The notes: generated by a model from the sequence alone, not told the origin. A stretch of DNA of 40,436 bases from an uncultured Lachnospiraceae bacterium (GCA_902779395.1 CACZBK010000027.1:1-40436); one strand, 5' to 3'; counted from the first letter of the stretch, positions 14,834 to 24,825 are shown. Program-made: numbers and translations.

Positions 14834-15730
14834 TTACTCAGAAATATATTCCGCCAGCTTTTCTCCCTGTGGCAGCTTTATGGGATCATCCTTCGGAATA
14901 ATACTGTTATATTCCTCTTCAGAGATCATATCTGACCATTCACCGATCCAGACCGGATAACTCCCGATCATTTCATAAGAATCTACTATTTCCGCTTTTT
15001 CTTCATCGCTCAGATCATAATAACAGTATGTATAACACTCAGTTCCCGAATCAGATCGTATCGCGCAAAACACGGGAAAATAATCGCCAAGAACAGTATC
15101 AAACTGATACCATCCGGTACTGCTGTTATTCATTCCTGCAGCACTGTCACACCGCAGCATACCACCCGGATAGAGCTCCGATATCGACCTGTAAGGCGTT
15201 GAAAATGCCATCCTTACCTTACTCCCGTCGTAACCGTATATATCGATCACTGCCCCATAGTATGTTATGATCAGTTCTTCCTCTCCATCAGAGTCAACAT
15301 CATAATAAAGATATCCCACTTCATCATTATTGCTTGCGAAAGGCCAGCCATGCTGTATCAGCTCCGTTTGGAAGCCCATATTCTCAAGCTCTTCTTCGGA
15401 ATATCTGTTATCCTGCGCCTCCTTATATCTGTCCAATATCTCCATATACCCTTCTTTTCTTGCAGTATGCAGCTGCGCGACAGCCGGTTCAGGTTCATTT
15501 TCCCCGCCATTCACTTCATTCTCACCATCACCGGGTGTAACATTTTCCAAAACTGCTTCAGTGGGTTTATTTTCCGTTTCGGCTTCAGTTGGCTTCGCTT
15601 CGGCGGGCGATGCTTCTGCCGGCGTAACTTTATATGTACCTCTGCTTTCCGATGTGTTGGCATCATCACAGGATGCTAACAGCATGCAGCCCAATCCGGC
15701 CAGTATTATCCGTAAAACTCTCTTTTTCAT
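14834..15730 (-). CDS. Lipoprotein of unknown function
   Basis: 298 residues from the ATG preceded by GAGG (7-nt spacer); seven residues upstream an in-frame ATG exists but is less well placed. MKKR and a hydrophobic stretch end in a lipobox LASC (Cys21). A Pro/Glu/Thr/Ala linker (about residues 30-90) carries the globular part: a helix with YSEEELENMGFQTELI, then a beta-rich module with DVDSDGEEELIITYYG, a D-x-D-x-D-G-E pattern seen in bacterial VCBS/FG-GAP-like or calcium-binding loops. Family not recognised. No clear promoter or terminator separates it from the gene 86 bp upstream, so it may be the last gene of the operon. Confidence 0.75.
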   Translation of the reverse strand: MKKRVLRIILAGLGCMLLASCDDANTSESRGTYKVTPAEASPAEAKPTEAETENKPTEAVLENVTPGDGENEVNGGENEPEPAVAQLHTARKEGYMEILDRYKEAQDNRYSEEELENMGFQTELIQHGWPFASNNDEVGYLYYDVDSDGEEELIITYYGAVIDIYGYDGSKVRMAFSTPYRSISELYPGGMLRCDSAAGMNNSSTGWYQFDTVLGDYFPVFCAIRSDSGTECYTYCYYDLSDEEKAEIVDSYEMIGSYPVWIGEWSDMISEEEYNSIIPKDDPIKLPQGEKLAEYISE

Positions 15731-15781
15731 AGCAAACCTCTGCATCATCATTCAACGATATTTTCTGCCGATCGTTATATC

Positions 15782-15792
15782 AGACTATCAGT
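15782..15792. promoter_or_regulatory. Possible BlaI-type operator half-site
   Basis: AGACTATCAGT here equals one arm plus centre of the operator at 7997-8015 (read on the minus strand). The opposite arm is not conserved. It lies 52 bp upstream of the lipoprotein start. Could be chance. Confidence 0.2.
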
Positions 15793-15815
15793 AAATGTAT
15801 CTGTAAAAATACAGC

Positions 15816-16667
15816 TCATTTTTCCTCTCTCTCTCCGTATATCCCGGGTTCTCCTTTTGCCCCCGGAAAGAAATAGCCCACAAGTTTCTCCGCCGATTCA
15901 TCCCGCCTGGGCAGTATGATCTCAGTTTCTTTAGGATATTTTTCTATAGCTCTGAAAGCTGAAAATCTTATCATATTGATCAGATCTATCCTGGCATCCG
16001 GTCCCACAGCAGCCATGAATTCAACCCTGAGCCTCCCGGAAGACAGCCTGTGAACAAGAAAGAATCCATCTATTCTGTCATCCGATGTCACACAACAGGA
16101 AACATCCGTATCATACCAATCTATAGGAAGCGTTGCCAGATCCTCAAGGTGCTCCCTTTTCGTATGAAAAATGCAGTTCATTATCCCGCGTCTGAAGATC
16201 CGTACCTGCAGATCATCAAGCGGCCTCAGATTTGCTGCTGTTTTTTTCTTCTTCAGGACATCCAGCTTTTCCAGGTCTCCTATGGTGACGTGGATGTTAC
16301 TGACCTCTTTCTCGGTAATGCTAAAGCCTGCAGCCTTCAGGATCTCCACCATCTCCCCGGCCTCGGAAGCAGCAAATGAAGCTACGCTCTTAACTATCCC
16401 CTCTTCACTGATATCCTTAGCATACTCCGTAAAAAGGTTCTCTCCTGCCTTGTTATCCTTCGCAATGATCCAGGAAAGATGTGACTGGGGATCCCTGTTC
16501 TCATCCTCAAGATACCTGTATTCCCATACCATGGCAGCTGATGTTTCGGTCCCTTCTTCCATGGCAATGGCCTGGTAAGACGAGCGTCCTATGTTCTCGG
16601 CTATATCCTCCGGTAAAAGCTCATCCAGTTCTTCAATATTCTCTTCAGTGATCACTTGTTTCTTCAT
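15816..16667 (-). CDS. GNAT-like protein, paralogue of the one at 24826-26265
   Basis: 283 residues; AAGGG 10 nt before the ATG, 13 bp after the preceding stop. Its C-terminal 110 residues (from about 170) line up with the C-terminal part of the 479-residue protein at 24826: EDLATLP with EDIRSLP, DVSCCV with DLSCVI, LVHRLSSGRLRVEFM with LFHRLSGGNLKLELL, YFFPGAK with KIIPKAK. Alternating strands and helices in both halves suggest two GNAT-fold modules, but the acetyl-CoA loop (R/Q-x-x-G-x-G/A) is not seen here, so catalysis is doubtful. It may be a structural or regulatory partner of the giant protein's operon. Confidence 0.65.
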   Translation of the reverse strand: MKKQVITEENIEELDELLPEDIAENIGRSSYQAIAMEEGTETSAAMVWEYRYLEDENRDPQSHLSWIIAKDNKAGENLFTEYAKDISEEGIVKSVASFAASEAGEMVEILKAAGFSITEKEVSNIHVTIGDLEKLDVLKKKKTAANLRPLDDLQVRIFRRGIMNCIFHTKREHLEDLATLPIDWYDTDVSCCVTSDDRIDGFFLVHRLSSGRLRVEFMAAVGPDARIDLINMIRFSAFRAIEKYPKETEIILPRRDESAEKLVGYFFPGAKGEPGIYGEREEK

Positions 16668-16680
16668 ATCTGCTTACCCT

Positions 16681-17715
16681 TTATAATCCCTGTATAATTC
16701 CGGCGGCTGCCGTCCCGTCTTTAAAAACACGGCACTGTATGTCATCAGATAACAGTATCTTATCGCTGTGAGATCCATCATAGTCATCCACACCATCCCT
16801 GACCAGTTCCGAAAGAGCTTTAAGCTCAGTCATACTTCCCGTATCCGACAGAAAAACAAAACGACCGTCCTCCAGACAAACCACCTCACTGTGTGCAGGG
16901 AGCTCGGTTCTTAAGATATCCGAAAATGCCATCCTGTCCCCTTTTGCCTCAAAAAGGATCATACTGCTTCTCTTAAGCGTTCCTCCTGATAGCATCTCCC
17001 TGACATATCCCAGATAAGCCCTGTTGAAAAAGGCCGTATCCTTATCGATAAAACGCCTTGAATCTGCACTTGAAAACGCCATGAATCCCATTCCTATGGC
17101 AAAGCCCAGGAAAACACAGTTATACCCCAGATAGTAAGTGATCACAGCACCGCAAAGGACCGGAGCATATATGCTGAAGGGATGGAAAAACGGCTTTTTC
17201 CCGAATACTATATAGTATTTTATAAGATGAACTGCAGTCATGAACAGATAAGCAAGCTCCATCAGCACCGAATAATAATACATATCCGCGAGAAAATGTG
17301 TATCCGTCCCGAAAAGCTTTCTGGTAACAGGCCAGAGCAGGCATAGGATTACGAAAATGAAAGCCGGCATAAGATACAGCACGATATGCCTCCGCTGATG
17401 ATCCCTGCTGGCATAGAGCTTATAGTCCATGTACAGGAAAAACAGAAAGAGTAACGCGGCTATCAAAAGCTCAACGATAACATCTGCGATCACTACGACA
17501 TAAATCCCAAATTTAGATACCCCTTCAGGCATTAATACCCTAATAAGCTCAAATATGATACCCAGTACTATGCATACCGCCATGGAAACAAATATCCTGA
17601 CTCCGGTATCCCTGCCTTCCCTTTTATCCTTTGGGATAAGGCACATACCAAACAGTATCATGAACGCAACCAGATCAAATCCGAGAGTTATCTGATAATC
17701 TTCTCCTAGGATCAT
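16681..17715 (-). CDS. Seven-helix membrane protein with degenerate GGDEF-like tail
   Basis: 344 residues. Seven hydrophobic helices fill residues 1-220. The remaining 120 residues begin with DKDTAFFNRAYLGYV, which has the spacing of the D-x-L/T-G-x-x-N-R-R start of GGDEF domains, followed by strand-helix alternation (SMILFEAKGDRMAFSDIL, then EVVCLEDGRFVFLS). There is no GGDEF motif: its place is taken by LEDGRFVFL. So it cannot make c-di-GMP but could still bind a ligand or partner. GGGGAGG lies about 11 nt upstream of the ATG and only 3 bp separate it from the preceding gene. Sensor role is inferred from architecture. Confidence 0.6.
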   Translation of the reverse strand: MILGEDYQITLGFDLVAFMILFGMCLIPKDKREGRDTGVRIFVSMAVCIVLGIIFELIRVLMPEGVSKFGIYVVVIADVIVELLIAALLFLFFLYMDYKLYASRDHQRRHIVLYLMPAFIFVILCLLWPVTRKLFGTDTHFLADMYYYSVLMELAYLFMTAVHLIKYYIVFGKKPFFHPFSIYAPVLCGAVITYYLGYNCVFLGFAIGMGFMAFSSADSRRFIDKDTAFFNRAYLGYVREMLSGGTLKRSSMILFEAKGDRMAFSDILRTELPAHSEVVCLEDGRFVFLSDTGSMTELKALSELVRDGVDDYDGSHSDKILLSDDIQCRVFKDGTAAAGIIQGL

Positions 17716-17718
17716 CTT

Positions 17719-18384
17719 TTATGCTACCTCCCCGTAGAAAGAATCCCTCATGGCAAAAAGGTGGGCGTATATAAGATATACGGCAAATACCAGAGGAGTG
17801 ATGTTGCTGACGATCGTAACATTCAGGAAAACATGTGCGGCAAATACCGGGATAAAAAGCGCAAATACCCGCGTTCTTCTCCTGTATGCGATGATAAGCG
17901 TAAATATCGCGTATATAAAGATGGGGATAAAGGTAAGGAGCTGATACAGGGTGGCCTCCAGTCCTCCTATGGTGATCACCACGGAAAGCCCTGCCAGTGA
18001 CCCGTTCATCACTGCGATAATGCCCGCTATGACTGCCGGCAGCCAGAAAAGCGGCATAAACCGTTTAACGGCCTTCTCCTCCCATCCCGTTCTTAAAGCC
18101 AGATACAGGCACCACAACGCACAGAAAACATCAAGCGCCACAAAAAATAACGTAAAGCAGAAGGTATAATACACCGATTCAATATCTTCCAGTCCCGTCC
18201 CCTGAAGGATATAAACAGCTGCGTCTGAAACAGCCATTACAATATCCGTCAGTATCAGCGCAAAATACACCTTATCCTCCGGCTTTCCTCTTCTGCGGTA
18301 TAACGTAGTATAGAAGATCATCCCAAACAGGATAAAAAGCGCAGCCCCGTCAACTATTGAAGCAAGCTTACCATAATATGTCAT
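17719..18384 (-). CDS. Seven-helix membrane protein without output domain
   Basis: 221 residues, almost all of it seven transmembrane helices (for example LFILFGMIFYTTLY, FCFTLFFVALDVFCALWCLY, VFAVYLIYAHLFAM) with short loops; the chain ends 8 residues after helix 7. Layout equals the membrane half of the next gene downstream, so the two look like a related pair, one with and one without a cytoplasmic tail. AAAGGA sits directly before the ATG, with GAGAGG further up. No family recognised with certainty. Sits 47 bp after the giant gene. Confidence 0.65.
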   Translation of the reverse strand: MTYYGKLASIVDGAALFILFGMIFYTTLYRRRGKPEDKVYFALILTDIVMAVSDAAVYILQGTGLEDIESVYYTFCFTLFFVALDVFCALWCLYLALRTGWEEKAVKRFMPLFWLPAVIAGIIAVMNGSLAGLSVVITIGGLEATLYQLLTFIPIFIYAIFTLIIAYRRRTRVFALFIPVFAAHVFLNVTIVSNITPLVFAVYLIYAHLFAMRDSFYGEVA

Positions 18385-18431
18385 ATCCTTTGTATCCTCT
18401 CTGTTTTTTCACCGTTACGTCGCCTTCAACC

Positions 18432-21400
18432 TCACTCAGGAAGATCATCCTTTAAAAAGCTGTTCAGATTCTTCGCAGCCTCTAAAAAGTTACCTCCGAT
18501 CCGACTTACAATGTAGCCCATTCCCACATTTCCTATATACTTAGCCCAGTTGTTTCTTATGACATTCTGCATGACCCTTCCGAAATCATAGCTCTTAATG
18601 TCGACCTTTTCATTAAACCTGTCTTTACAGAACCGCTTTAACTGTATCTGTGAGATCCTGATATGATAGTCAGCTATATCTTTCCGCTTCTCTTTGATCT
18701 TCTTTTTGATTTCGGCTGGTATATCATCACTAAGCCCATTATTCTCAGTTATATACGGTTCGGTATACGTAATATACTCCTCGACCTTCTCCCTGAACAG
18801 CTCTCCCAGCTTTTTATCGACCTCTTTCTCAATCTCCTTATCGCCCTCTTTAACAACCACTTTAACCTTTGTTGTCGTCTCCTCGTCAAAAAGGCCTTGC
18901 AAATGAAACTTGGTCACCTTCTGCTGATCTTTCAGATCAAGCCTCATTAAAAGCTCCTGCGTAGCATCATTTTTGGCAGCCAGCCCGGCATGTCTCTCGT
19001 TATAAAGCTTATATATCTCCTCGGTAAGCTTCTGTTTTTTTTCTTCAGAAAGTTCATTCCGATCCTGCAGACTTCGCAGCTCTTTTATCTTTCTTTCCAG
19101 CTTTAAGACCCTTGGTATATCTTTTTCATATACTGTAAGTCTCTCTTCGACCTCTGCTGCGTCCATTTTCTCCAATGCATCCATAAGGCCCGCATAAAAA
19201 AAGCTGCTTCCTCCGAACTGCTTGTATATATCATCCGAGACATTAGTCGGAACCAGTTTACCAAAAACAGCATGTGCTGCATCCAACTGTTCCGCGGTTC
19301 CCTTTTTTGAGATCCATTCTTTATAATAATCTTCCCAGATCTTTCTGAAGCCTTTAAAATCCGGCATCACCTTCTGTAACCCTTCCTTACCCTTTATATA
19401 TATCTCTTCCGTAAGCTGCTTTTCTGCGTCCAGTATCCCGTCAAGATACTTCTTATTAAAATCTGACCTCTTGTCAACCTCAGCGATCCCCTTAGATTTC
19501 TTTCCCTTAATATGAGTATTATCCAGCAATTCAGCGATAAATTCATTCTTGTCTACATGGTCGAATTTGTCGATCGCTGACTTGAATATGGCTCCCCTGT
19601 CCAACTCTCCAAAATCATAATCATCATCTGAAATACGTCTCGCCTCACGTTGACTAATATCAGACATGACAGAACTTATCATATCAACTTTGTTATGCCT
19701 GTCCCCGAAGGTATCCAACCCGGCGATGTCACTCTTGATCTTGTCGATCATATCATTGATATCATTGATGGATTTCTGAAGTCGCAGCTGTCCCTGTGAA
19801 AAATTGTAGATGGAAGACGGAAGCTTTATTCCAAGCTCCTGTGCCTTGATAAGGGCTACGGATATCCTTTCTCCGGTCTGATCATCTTCCCCCATTTTGA
19901 GAACCTTTGCAAAAGCAGCCTTAACCTCTCTCTTCTTAGCATCATTATAAAAAGCTGCAAATTCCTGATCCTTCATATCGAGCAGGCTGTTAAAGGAATC
20001 AAAGAACAGATCGACATCGCCATCTGCCGCTGATGTCATCATCTTTGTAATGGCCGCCTGCTGTTCCTTATTAAATACTGACGCATTACCATAGTCTATC
20101 AGTGTTCCCTTATCATCGCTTATCATGATATTACCGGCATGAAGATCCGCATGGTAATAACCGCCGCCAAAGATTGCCTCCGTCAGCCATGTTTCCGTGA
20201 GATCAGCCATGATATCACGCTTTTTGATGAGCTCATTAGCCTTTTTGATAAGAAGCTTCTTTGTCTGAAGTGTCTTGGCAAATTTCTCATGTGAAAAAGG
20301 TATATCACTGCGAACCCGCTCGCTTCCGTCAGGATTCTTCACCTTACCGTTTACTTCTTCTCTTAACCGTTGTCTTAAGCTCTCCGTCTCAAGCAGTATA
20401 TCATCAAGGTTCTTACCATCCGCCAGTTCAAGAACAAGCGAATTCACCGTAGGCGCTATGAGATTGTTGACTTCCTCCGATCTGACATCTTTATGCTTTT
20501 CGGTGTTGTATACAGCACCTTTACTGATATTTTCACACTCGTTGGTAAGATCCAGCTCTTTATAGTAGTTTTCCAGCTGTCCCTTATAGGTTGCCTCCAT
20601 TCCGGGATCTGTATCCTTTGCGCATTTGAGCATTATCTTTTCCTCACGCTTCATGCGGTTCTGCACATCAGGCCGCAGGAGCTTTATGACTACCTGCTTT
20701 CCTTCAGCAGGCAGCTTGGGGCCATACATACGGCAGAGGAAGGTCTGTCCTACGGAAGCCGCACCAAGATTCTTTACAACATCTATCTTTTTAACTGTCC
20801 CTCCCGAGCGTTCTATCATGGCATTTATCTGAGTTTTAACAACACGCTCAGGGATAGGCGGCAGCTTAGACTTAACATCCCTTAAAGCAAGCCTTATCTC
20901 CACGGGAAGCGTTTCCTCAGGCAGGCCCTGCATCATCTTCTGGAAAAGCGGGCCCGCTCCGCGGATGAGTCCGGCCAAGTAATTCGCCCCCACAGCGGTC
21001 CGGATCTTTTCCTTACGATACTTGTCCAGCAGCTGCTTATCCTGTTCAGTCAGCTTATCCTTATCCTGAGCATTCAGCCTATTCTTAAGCTGAGCAGGTT
21101 GATATTCAAGATACTCCTTATACTCTTTGGAAAGCTCAGCTTCTGACTTACCCATCAGTGAGGAATACTCCTTTAGATTCCTTTCCTCTATCTCCTTTAT
21201 AAGCTCATTATTCGAATATTGCCGCTCCTGGATATGTCTGGCCCCTCTGAGCACGGAAGCTAACATAGCCCGCTGATCCAATACCGGCATTTGCTTAAAG
21301 TAATTATCAAATACCTTTCGGATAAACTTACCCTGCCCTTTCTTTGAACGCGCGGTGTTCTTCATTATGCTCTCAAGGTTCTCCCTGCTATCCTTCTGTG

Positions 21401-24400
21401 ATTCAGCAAAAACATTATCAGCAAACTCTGACACATCTCTCTGAAGCATAGCGCAGGCCTTTGACACACTTGCATTCATAGAATTGTGCATTGATGATAA
21501 CAGACCTGAGAAATCTTTATCTTTCTTATTCTTAAGTATCTGCTCAAGTTTACTCTCTATATCCTCAAGGCTCGCAGCATCCCTGCATTTACCTTGACTC
21601 AGATGATGGCAAAGAGTATTTATGTTATCCGATATCACATTACATAAGCTTTCTTTATTATCACCGAATATCTTGTCCAGGGACATCTTCTTAAACAGTT
21701 CCCCGATGATATCCTTATTATCGTCCCTGCTGTCCCGGACCAGCTTAGCCAAAGCCGGTATATTCTGAAGGAGTATGGTCCGGACAAACTCTTCGGGTTT
21801 ATTGGCATACTTATCCATTATCATGGTATCCTGCGAATAAATGAACTCCGCAAGGAAATTCTGAACCTCTTTTTCTTCAGCGGTGAAATCGTTCTGCTCC
21901 GCGATCACCTCCGTTTTATACATGGATACATTTTTTTCCAGCTCCTGCATCCTATCGGCATCGATCGTCATAAGCTCGGTAAGCTCCACGCCGTTTATCA
22001 TCTGCTCGCTCTTTATGGAATTATTTATCATGTCTTTTACCGCTTTAACGGTCTTTGAACCGTCTACCAGCTCATAGGCATATCTGGCCATATCCAGACG
22101 GCTTATATCATTGAAATCCTCCCTCTTCATACCCAGTTTTTTAACAAGGAAATTTACGAGGTTGCTCCTGATCATCAGATGCTCTCCGCTCGTTAACCGG
22201 CGTTCTTCATTCGCATAATCCCGAATAATATTCTTGAGATCTGTGTTGCTGTAATTGTCAGGATTATCCATCATATTATTTTCTATACGCTGGACCAAAA
22301 GCTTTGCCGATGCCTCTACCGGGATCCTTGCATGATCTTCAATTATATATAAGCTTTTATCTTCCTTCTGAAGAAGACGCACCTTTCTGCCATACATCTC
22401 AACATCCACGACACCGGTGCCGCCGGACTGTAAGTCTTTGAGCGTATCCTTCATCTTTATCAGGTTTGTGATCGCCTTAGCTTTAGTCTTCCGATCGACT
22501 TTAGGCCCGGTAAACGCAGCAGTGAAATCATAATTTCCCTTTAATACGTTTATTGCAAATGCCGCATCAGCACTCACATTACCCTTCTGCTCATGATGGA
22601 CCATCTCTGTCCATTCTCCCGCGATAATGTTGTTTTCGGAATAATGGAGCAGCTGCCCCATCGAGACAGCATCATCATCCTGGTCCAGGCCATCTTTCAG
22701 GGTATTGAGGACATCTTTTTCATAACTCAGACTCATCCATAACTGACGGGCCAGCTCTTTCTCCTCAGTATTTTTTTTGCCATGGCTCCAATAATCCATA
22801 AGACTCTTTATGGTCAAGCTGTACTCTGCAGCCACCTCATCAACAGCATCCTTTGTAGCCCTTACATTCTTTATTGACTCAAGGGTATTATACAGTTTTA
22901 CCACATCATCCTTGGCTGCCTTAAGGCGGTCATCCTTCTTTTTCCTGTTGACAAGAAGCTTCATAAGCCCCACTGCCAGCTGCATGCGCGCCGTTCTTAT
23001 GACCGTTTGATCGTTCGTTTCTTTTTCTACTATCTCCCTGTTTTTCTCCACCTCTGTATTGGCCGCAGCGATCTCTTCCTGACTGAGATCGAAGAACTTA
23101 TCCTTATCCACCTCACCTTCATGGGCATTTAAAGACTCAGGATCTACTACACTTCCCTCCTTGAAGTTCGCCTCATCCTTCTCCAGATCCATATAACCGC
23201 CGGCCATATCCATATCTGCCTGAGCCCGCAGGTCGACATCATATTTAGAGTCGATCCCTATGCTTCTGAATACATTTTTTATATCTTCTCTGACACCTTC
23301 AGACCATTTGGAAGTACGTTTATAGACTCCTGATTTGAACTTGTGGCCTGCAAACAGATAGGGGATACCTCTGGTGACGGTCTCCACCACTGCAGCAGGA
23401 ATTGCACAGGCACCTTTAAGATATCTCCTGAATATCCTCCGCCCAGCCTCCAGATCCTTCCAGCCTTTGGTCAGGCTGTAATCTACCCTCCAGCGCTTTT
23501 TGCTTCCTGCAAGATACTTCGAGCCGAAATTAAAGACAGAAGACAATATCTTGATTGGCAGCTTTATAGCCTTTCCGGCAAGCTCTAAAGTATTGGCGGC
23601 CAGCATGGTCGCTGCTCCGACAGTTCTGTCAGCAAGGCCGCCTGTCAGCTGATATCCTTGAAGCACGCGGAGAGCGGCAATCTTCATGTACCGCGCCACA
23701 TTCTTCTGGAACCTTATCCCTAACGGATCAAGCGTCCCCTGCTCCCGCTGATATTGTCTTATTTCATCAATAAACCTATTCCTGATATAGATATTATCAT
23801 TTAGAGCTACAAAATTCTTCCAGGTGGGTAGTAACCCAGTTCTATCCCAAGTCTCCATATCATTTCCAGACTGAATCCTGTGATCATTATCCAATGAATT
23901 TATCAGCCCTCTTCTGACAGATGAAAGCTGAAATCTGATATTATCCAGCTTCAGCTGATCCTTTATAGCCTTTATCTGCGCAAGGCGGACTCTGCGCCTT
24001 TTTGTCATGAACAGCGTACCACGTTCAAAAGTATATTTATCTATACGCGCCATTAACGCATCGTAGACTTTACCCAGGTTTTCCCGTTCCGACTCATTTA
24101 TCTTGCCTTGTCTTTCCTCTCGGTTGATAAGTTCGCCTGACTTTCCCGGCTTATACGCGTTGATGCCATGAAATATATCTGCGGCAGTCTGTTCATCAAA
24201 GGAGTGTCTCTCAAAAAGATCCCTCCTGATCTTAAGATAAGCAGAAAGAGCCTCTTTTATCGATTTCATATACGAACTGTCACCGGAGTTAATGTCCACG
24301 CTCTTAAGATCAAAAGCTATACCAAAGGTACCGTAATCACCGGTTCGCTTCTCATATTCTTTAATAAGCTTCTTGTCCTTTTTCTTCTGGGCGCTGGTCT

Positions 24401-24767
24401 TATCCTCAACCTCGCCACTGACCGCATCACGGGTAACCTTAGCCTTTTCTCTGAGTCTATCCCTCTCTGTCTGAGCATAGGCTCTTCTAGTTGCAACTTC
24501 CTTATGATACTCTGTTGCCAGCTTTTTTGAACTACGCGTGGCATAAGGTTCATCATCGTCGATCACCTCTATATTTCTGGCAGGAACCGCTCTCTCCGGT
24601 TCATTTATCCTCACATTCTTTTTCTCCGGTTCATTAATGTTGTCAGGAACATTGAGAACATTGCGACCCTTAATCTCCTCATTTGCAGCATCGATCCCCT
24701 TGTTCTTTTCGCCGTTTATCTTTAAAACTTTCAGTGAATTATTTTTTTCAATATTGATACCATCCAT
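18432..24767 (-). CDS. Giant protein (2111 aa) with embedded UbiB/ABC1-type kinase domain
   Basis: AGGAGG lies 8 nt before the ATG. No signal peptide. The first 80 residues are polar with NEPE repeats; 355-420 is a mildly hydrophobic helical stretch; most of the rest is charged, helix-rich and largely unrecognised. Residues about 1265-1600 follow the UbiB/ABC1 (ADCK) atypical kinase family: GPLFQKMMQ (KxGQ region, K1277/Q1280), LGAASVGQTF (the Ala-rich loop, Q1341), VVIKLLRP (K1362), HADLHAGNI (D1541) and LIDYGN (D1558, metal site). Canonical UbiB proteins are about 500 residues and act in quinone or lipid metabolism; 1250 extra residues before and 500 after the kinase are unusual. Catalytic Lys and Asp are kept, so ATP binding is likely. 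Substrate unknown. Confidence 0.85.
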   Translation of the reverse strand: MDGINIEKNNSLKVLKINGEKNKGIDAANEEIKGRNVLNVPDNINEPEKKNVRINEPERAVPARNIEVIDDDEPYATRSSKKLATEYHKEVATRRAYAQTERDRLREKAKVTRDAVSGEVEDKTSAQKKKDKKLIKEYEKRTGDYGTFGIAFDLKSVDINSGDSSYMKSIKEALSAYLKIRRDLFERHSFDEQTAADIFHGINAYKPGKSGELINREERQGKINESERENLGKVYDALMARIDKYTFERGTLFMTKRRRVRLAQIKAIKDQLKLDNIRFQLSSVRRGLINSLDNDHRIQSGNDMETWDRTGLLPTWKNFVALNDNIYIRNRFIDEIRQYQREQGTLDPLGIRFQKNVARYMKIAALRVLQGYQLTGGLADRTVGAATMLAANTLELAGKAIKLPIKILSSVFNFGSKYLAGSKKRWRVDYSLTKGWKDLEAGRRIFRRYLKGACAIPAAVVETVTRGIPYLFAGHKFKSGVYKRTSKWSEGVREDIKNVFRSIGIDSKYDVDLRAQADMDMAGGYMDLEKDEANFKEGSVVDPESLNAHEGEVDKDKFFDLSQEEIAAANTEVEKNREIVEKETNDQTVIRTARMQLAVGLMKLLVNRKKKDDRLKAAKDDVVKLYNTLESIKNVRATKDAVDEVAAEYSLTIKSLMDYWSHGKKNTEEKELARQLWMSLSYEKDVLNTLKDGLDQDDDAVSMGQLLHYSENNIIAGEWTEMVHHEQKGNVSADAAFAINVLKGNYDFTAAFTGPKVDRKTKAKAITNLIKMKDTLKDLQSGGTGVVDVEMYGRKVRLLQKEDKSLYIIEDHARIPVEASAKLLVQRIENNMMDNPDNYSNTDLKNIIRDYANEERRLTSGEHLMIRSNLVNFLVKKLGMKREDFNDISRLDMARYAYELVDGSKTVKAVKDMINNSIKSEQMINGVELTELMTIDADRMQELEKNVSMYKTEVIAEQNDFTAEEKEVQNFLAEFIYSQDTMIMDKYANKPEEFVRTILLQNIPALAKLVRDSRDDNKDIIGELFKKMSLDKIFGDNKESLCNVISDNINTLCHHLSQGKCRDAASLEDIESKLEQILKNKKDKDFSGLLSSMHNSMNASVSKACAMLQRDVSEFADNVFAESQKDSRENLESIMKNTARSKKGQGKFIRKVFDNYFKQMPVLDQRAMLASVLRGARHIQERQYSNNELIKEIEERNLKEYSSLMGKSEAELSKEYKEYLEYQPAQLKNRLNAQDKDKLTEQDKQLLDKYRKEKIRTAVGANYLAGLIRGAGPLFQKMMQGLPEETLPVEIRLALRDVKSKLPPIPERVVKTQINAMIERSGGTVKKIDVVKNLGAASVGQTFLCRMYGPKLPAEGKQVVIKLLRPDVQNRMKREEKIMLKCAKDTDPGMEATYKGQLENYYKELDLTNECENISKGAVYNTEKHKDVRSEEVNNLIAPTVNSLVLELADGKNLDDILLETESLRQRLREEVNGKVKNPDGSERVRSDIPFSHEKFAKTLQTKKLLIKKANELIKKRDIMADLTETWLTEAIFGGGYYHADLHAGNIMISDDKGTLIDYGNASVFNKEQQAAITKMMTSAADGDVDLFFDSFNSLLDMKDQEFAAFYNDAKKREVKAAFAKVLKMGEDDQTGERISVALIKAQELGIKLPSSIYNFSQGQLRLQKSINDINDMIDKIKSDIAGLDTFGDRHNKVDMISSVMSDISQREARRISDDDYDFGELDRGAIFKSAIDKFDHVDKNEFIAELLDNTHIKGKKSKGIAEVDKRSDFNKKYLDGILDAEKQLTEEIYIKGKEGLQKVMPDFKGFRKIWEDYYKEWISKKGTAEQLDAAHAVFGKLVPTNVSDDIYKQFGGSSFFYAGLMDALEKMDAAEVEERLTVYEKDIPRVLKLERKIKELRSLQDRNELSEEKKQKLTEEIYKLYNERHAGLAAKNDATQELLMRLDLKDQQKVTKFHLQGLFDEETTTKVKVVVKEGDKEIEKEVDKKLGELFREKVEEYITYTEPYITENNGLSDDIPAEIKKKIKEKRKDIADYHIRISQIQLKRFCKDRFNEKVDIKSYDFGRVMQNVIRNNWAKYIGNVGMGYIVSRIGGNFLEAAKNLNSFLKDDLPE

Positions 24768-24825
24768 ATCCCCATCCTCCTGATTTCCGCTCCCGACGTT
24801 TTACTTTGTCGGGGCATGATCTGAT

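Noticed and set aside
15330-15794. Plus-strand ORF of 154 codons opposite the lipoprotein
   Set aside because: It is a complement of the Pro/Glu/Ala linker (Ser/Ala/Phe-rich shadow) with no start signal.
18663-24530. Plus-strand ORFs of 60-130 codons opposite the giant gene
   Set aside because: They mirror the codon pattern of the minus-strand gene, are rich in Ser/Leu/Phe, and have no ribosome binding sites.
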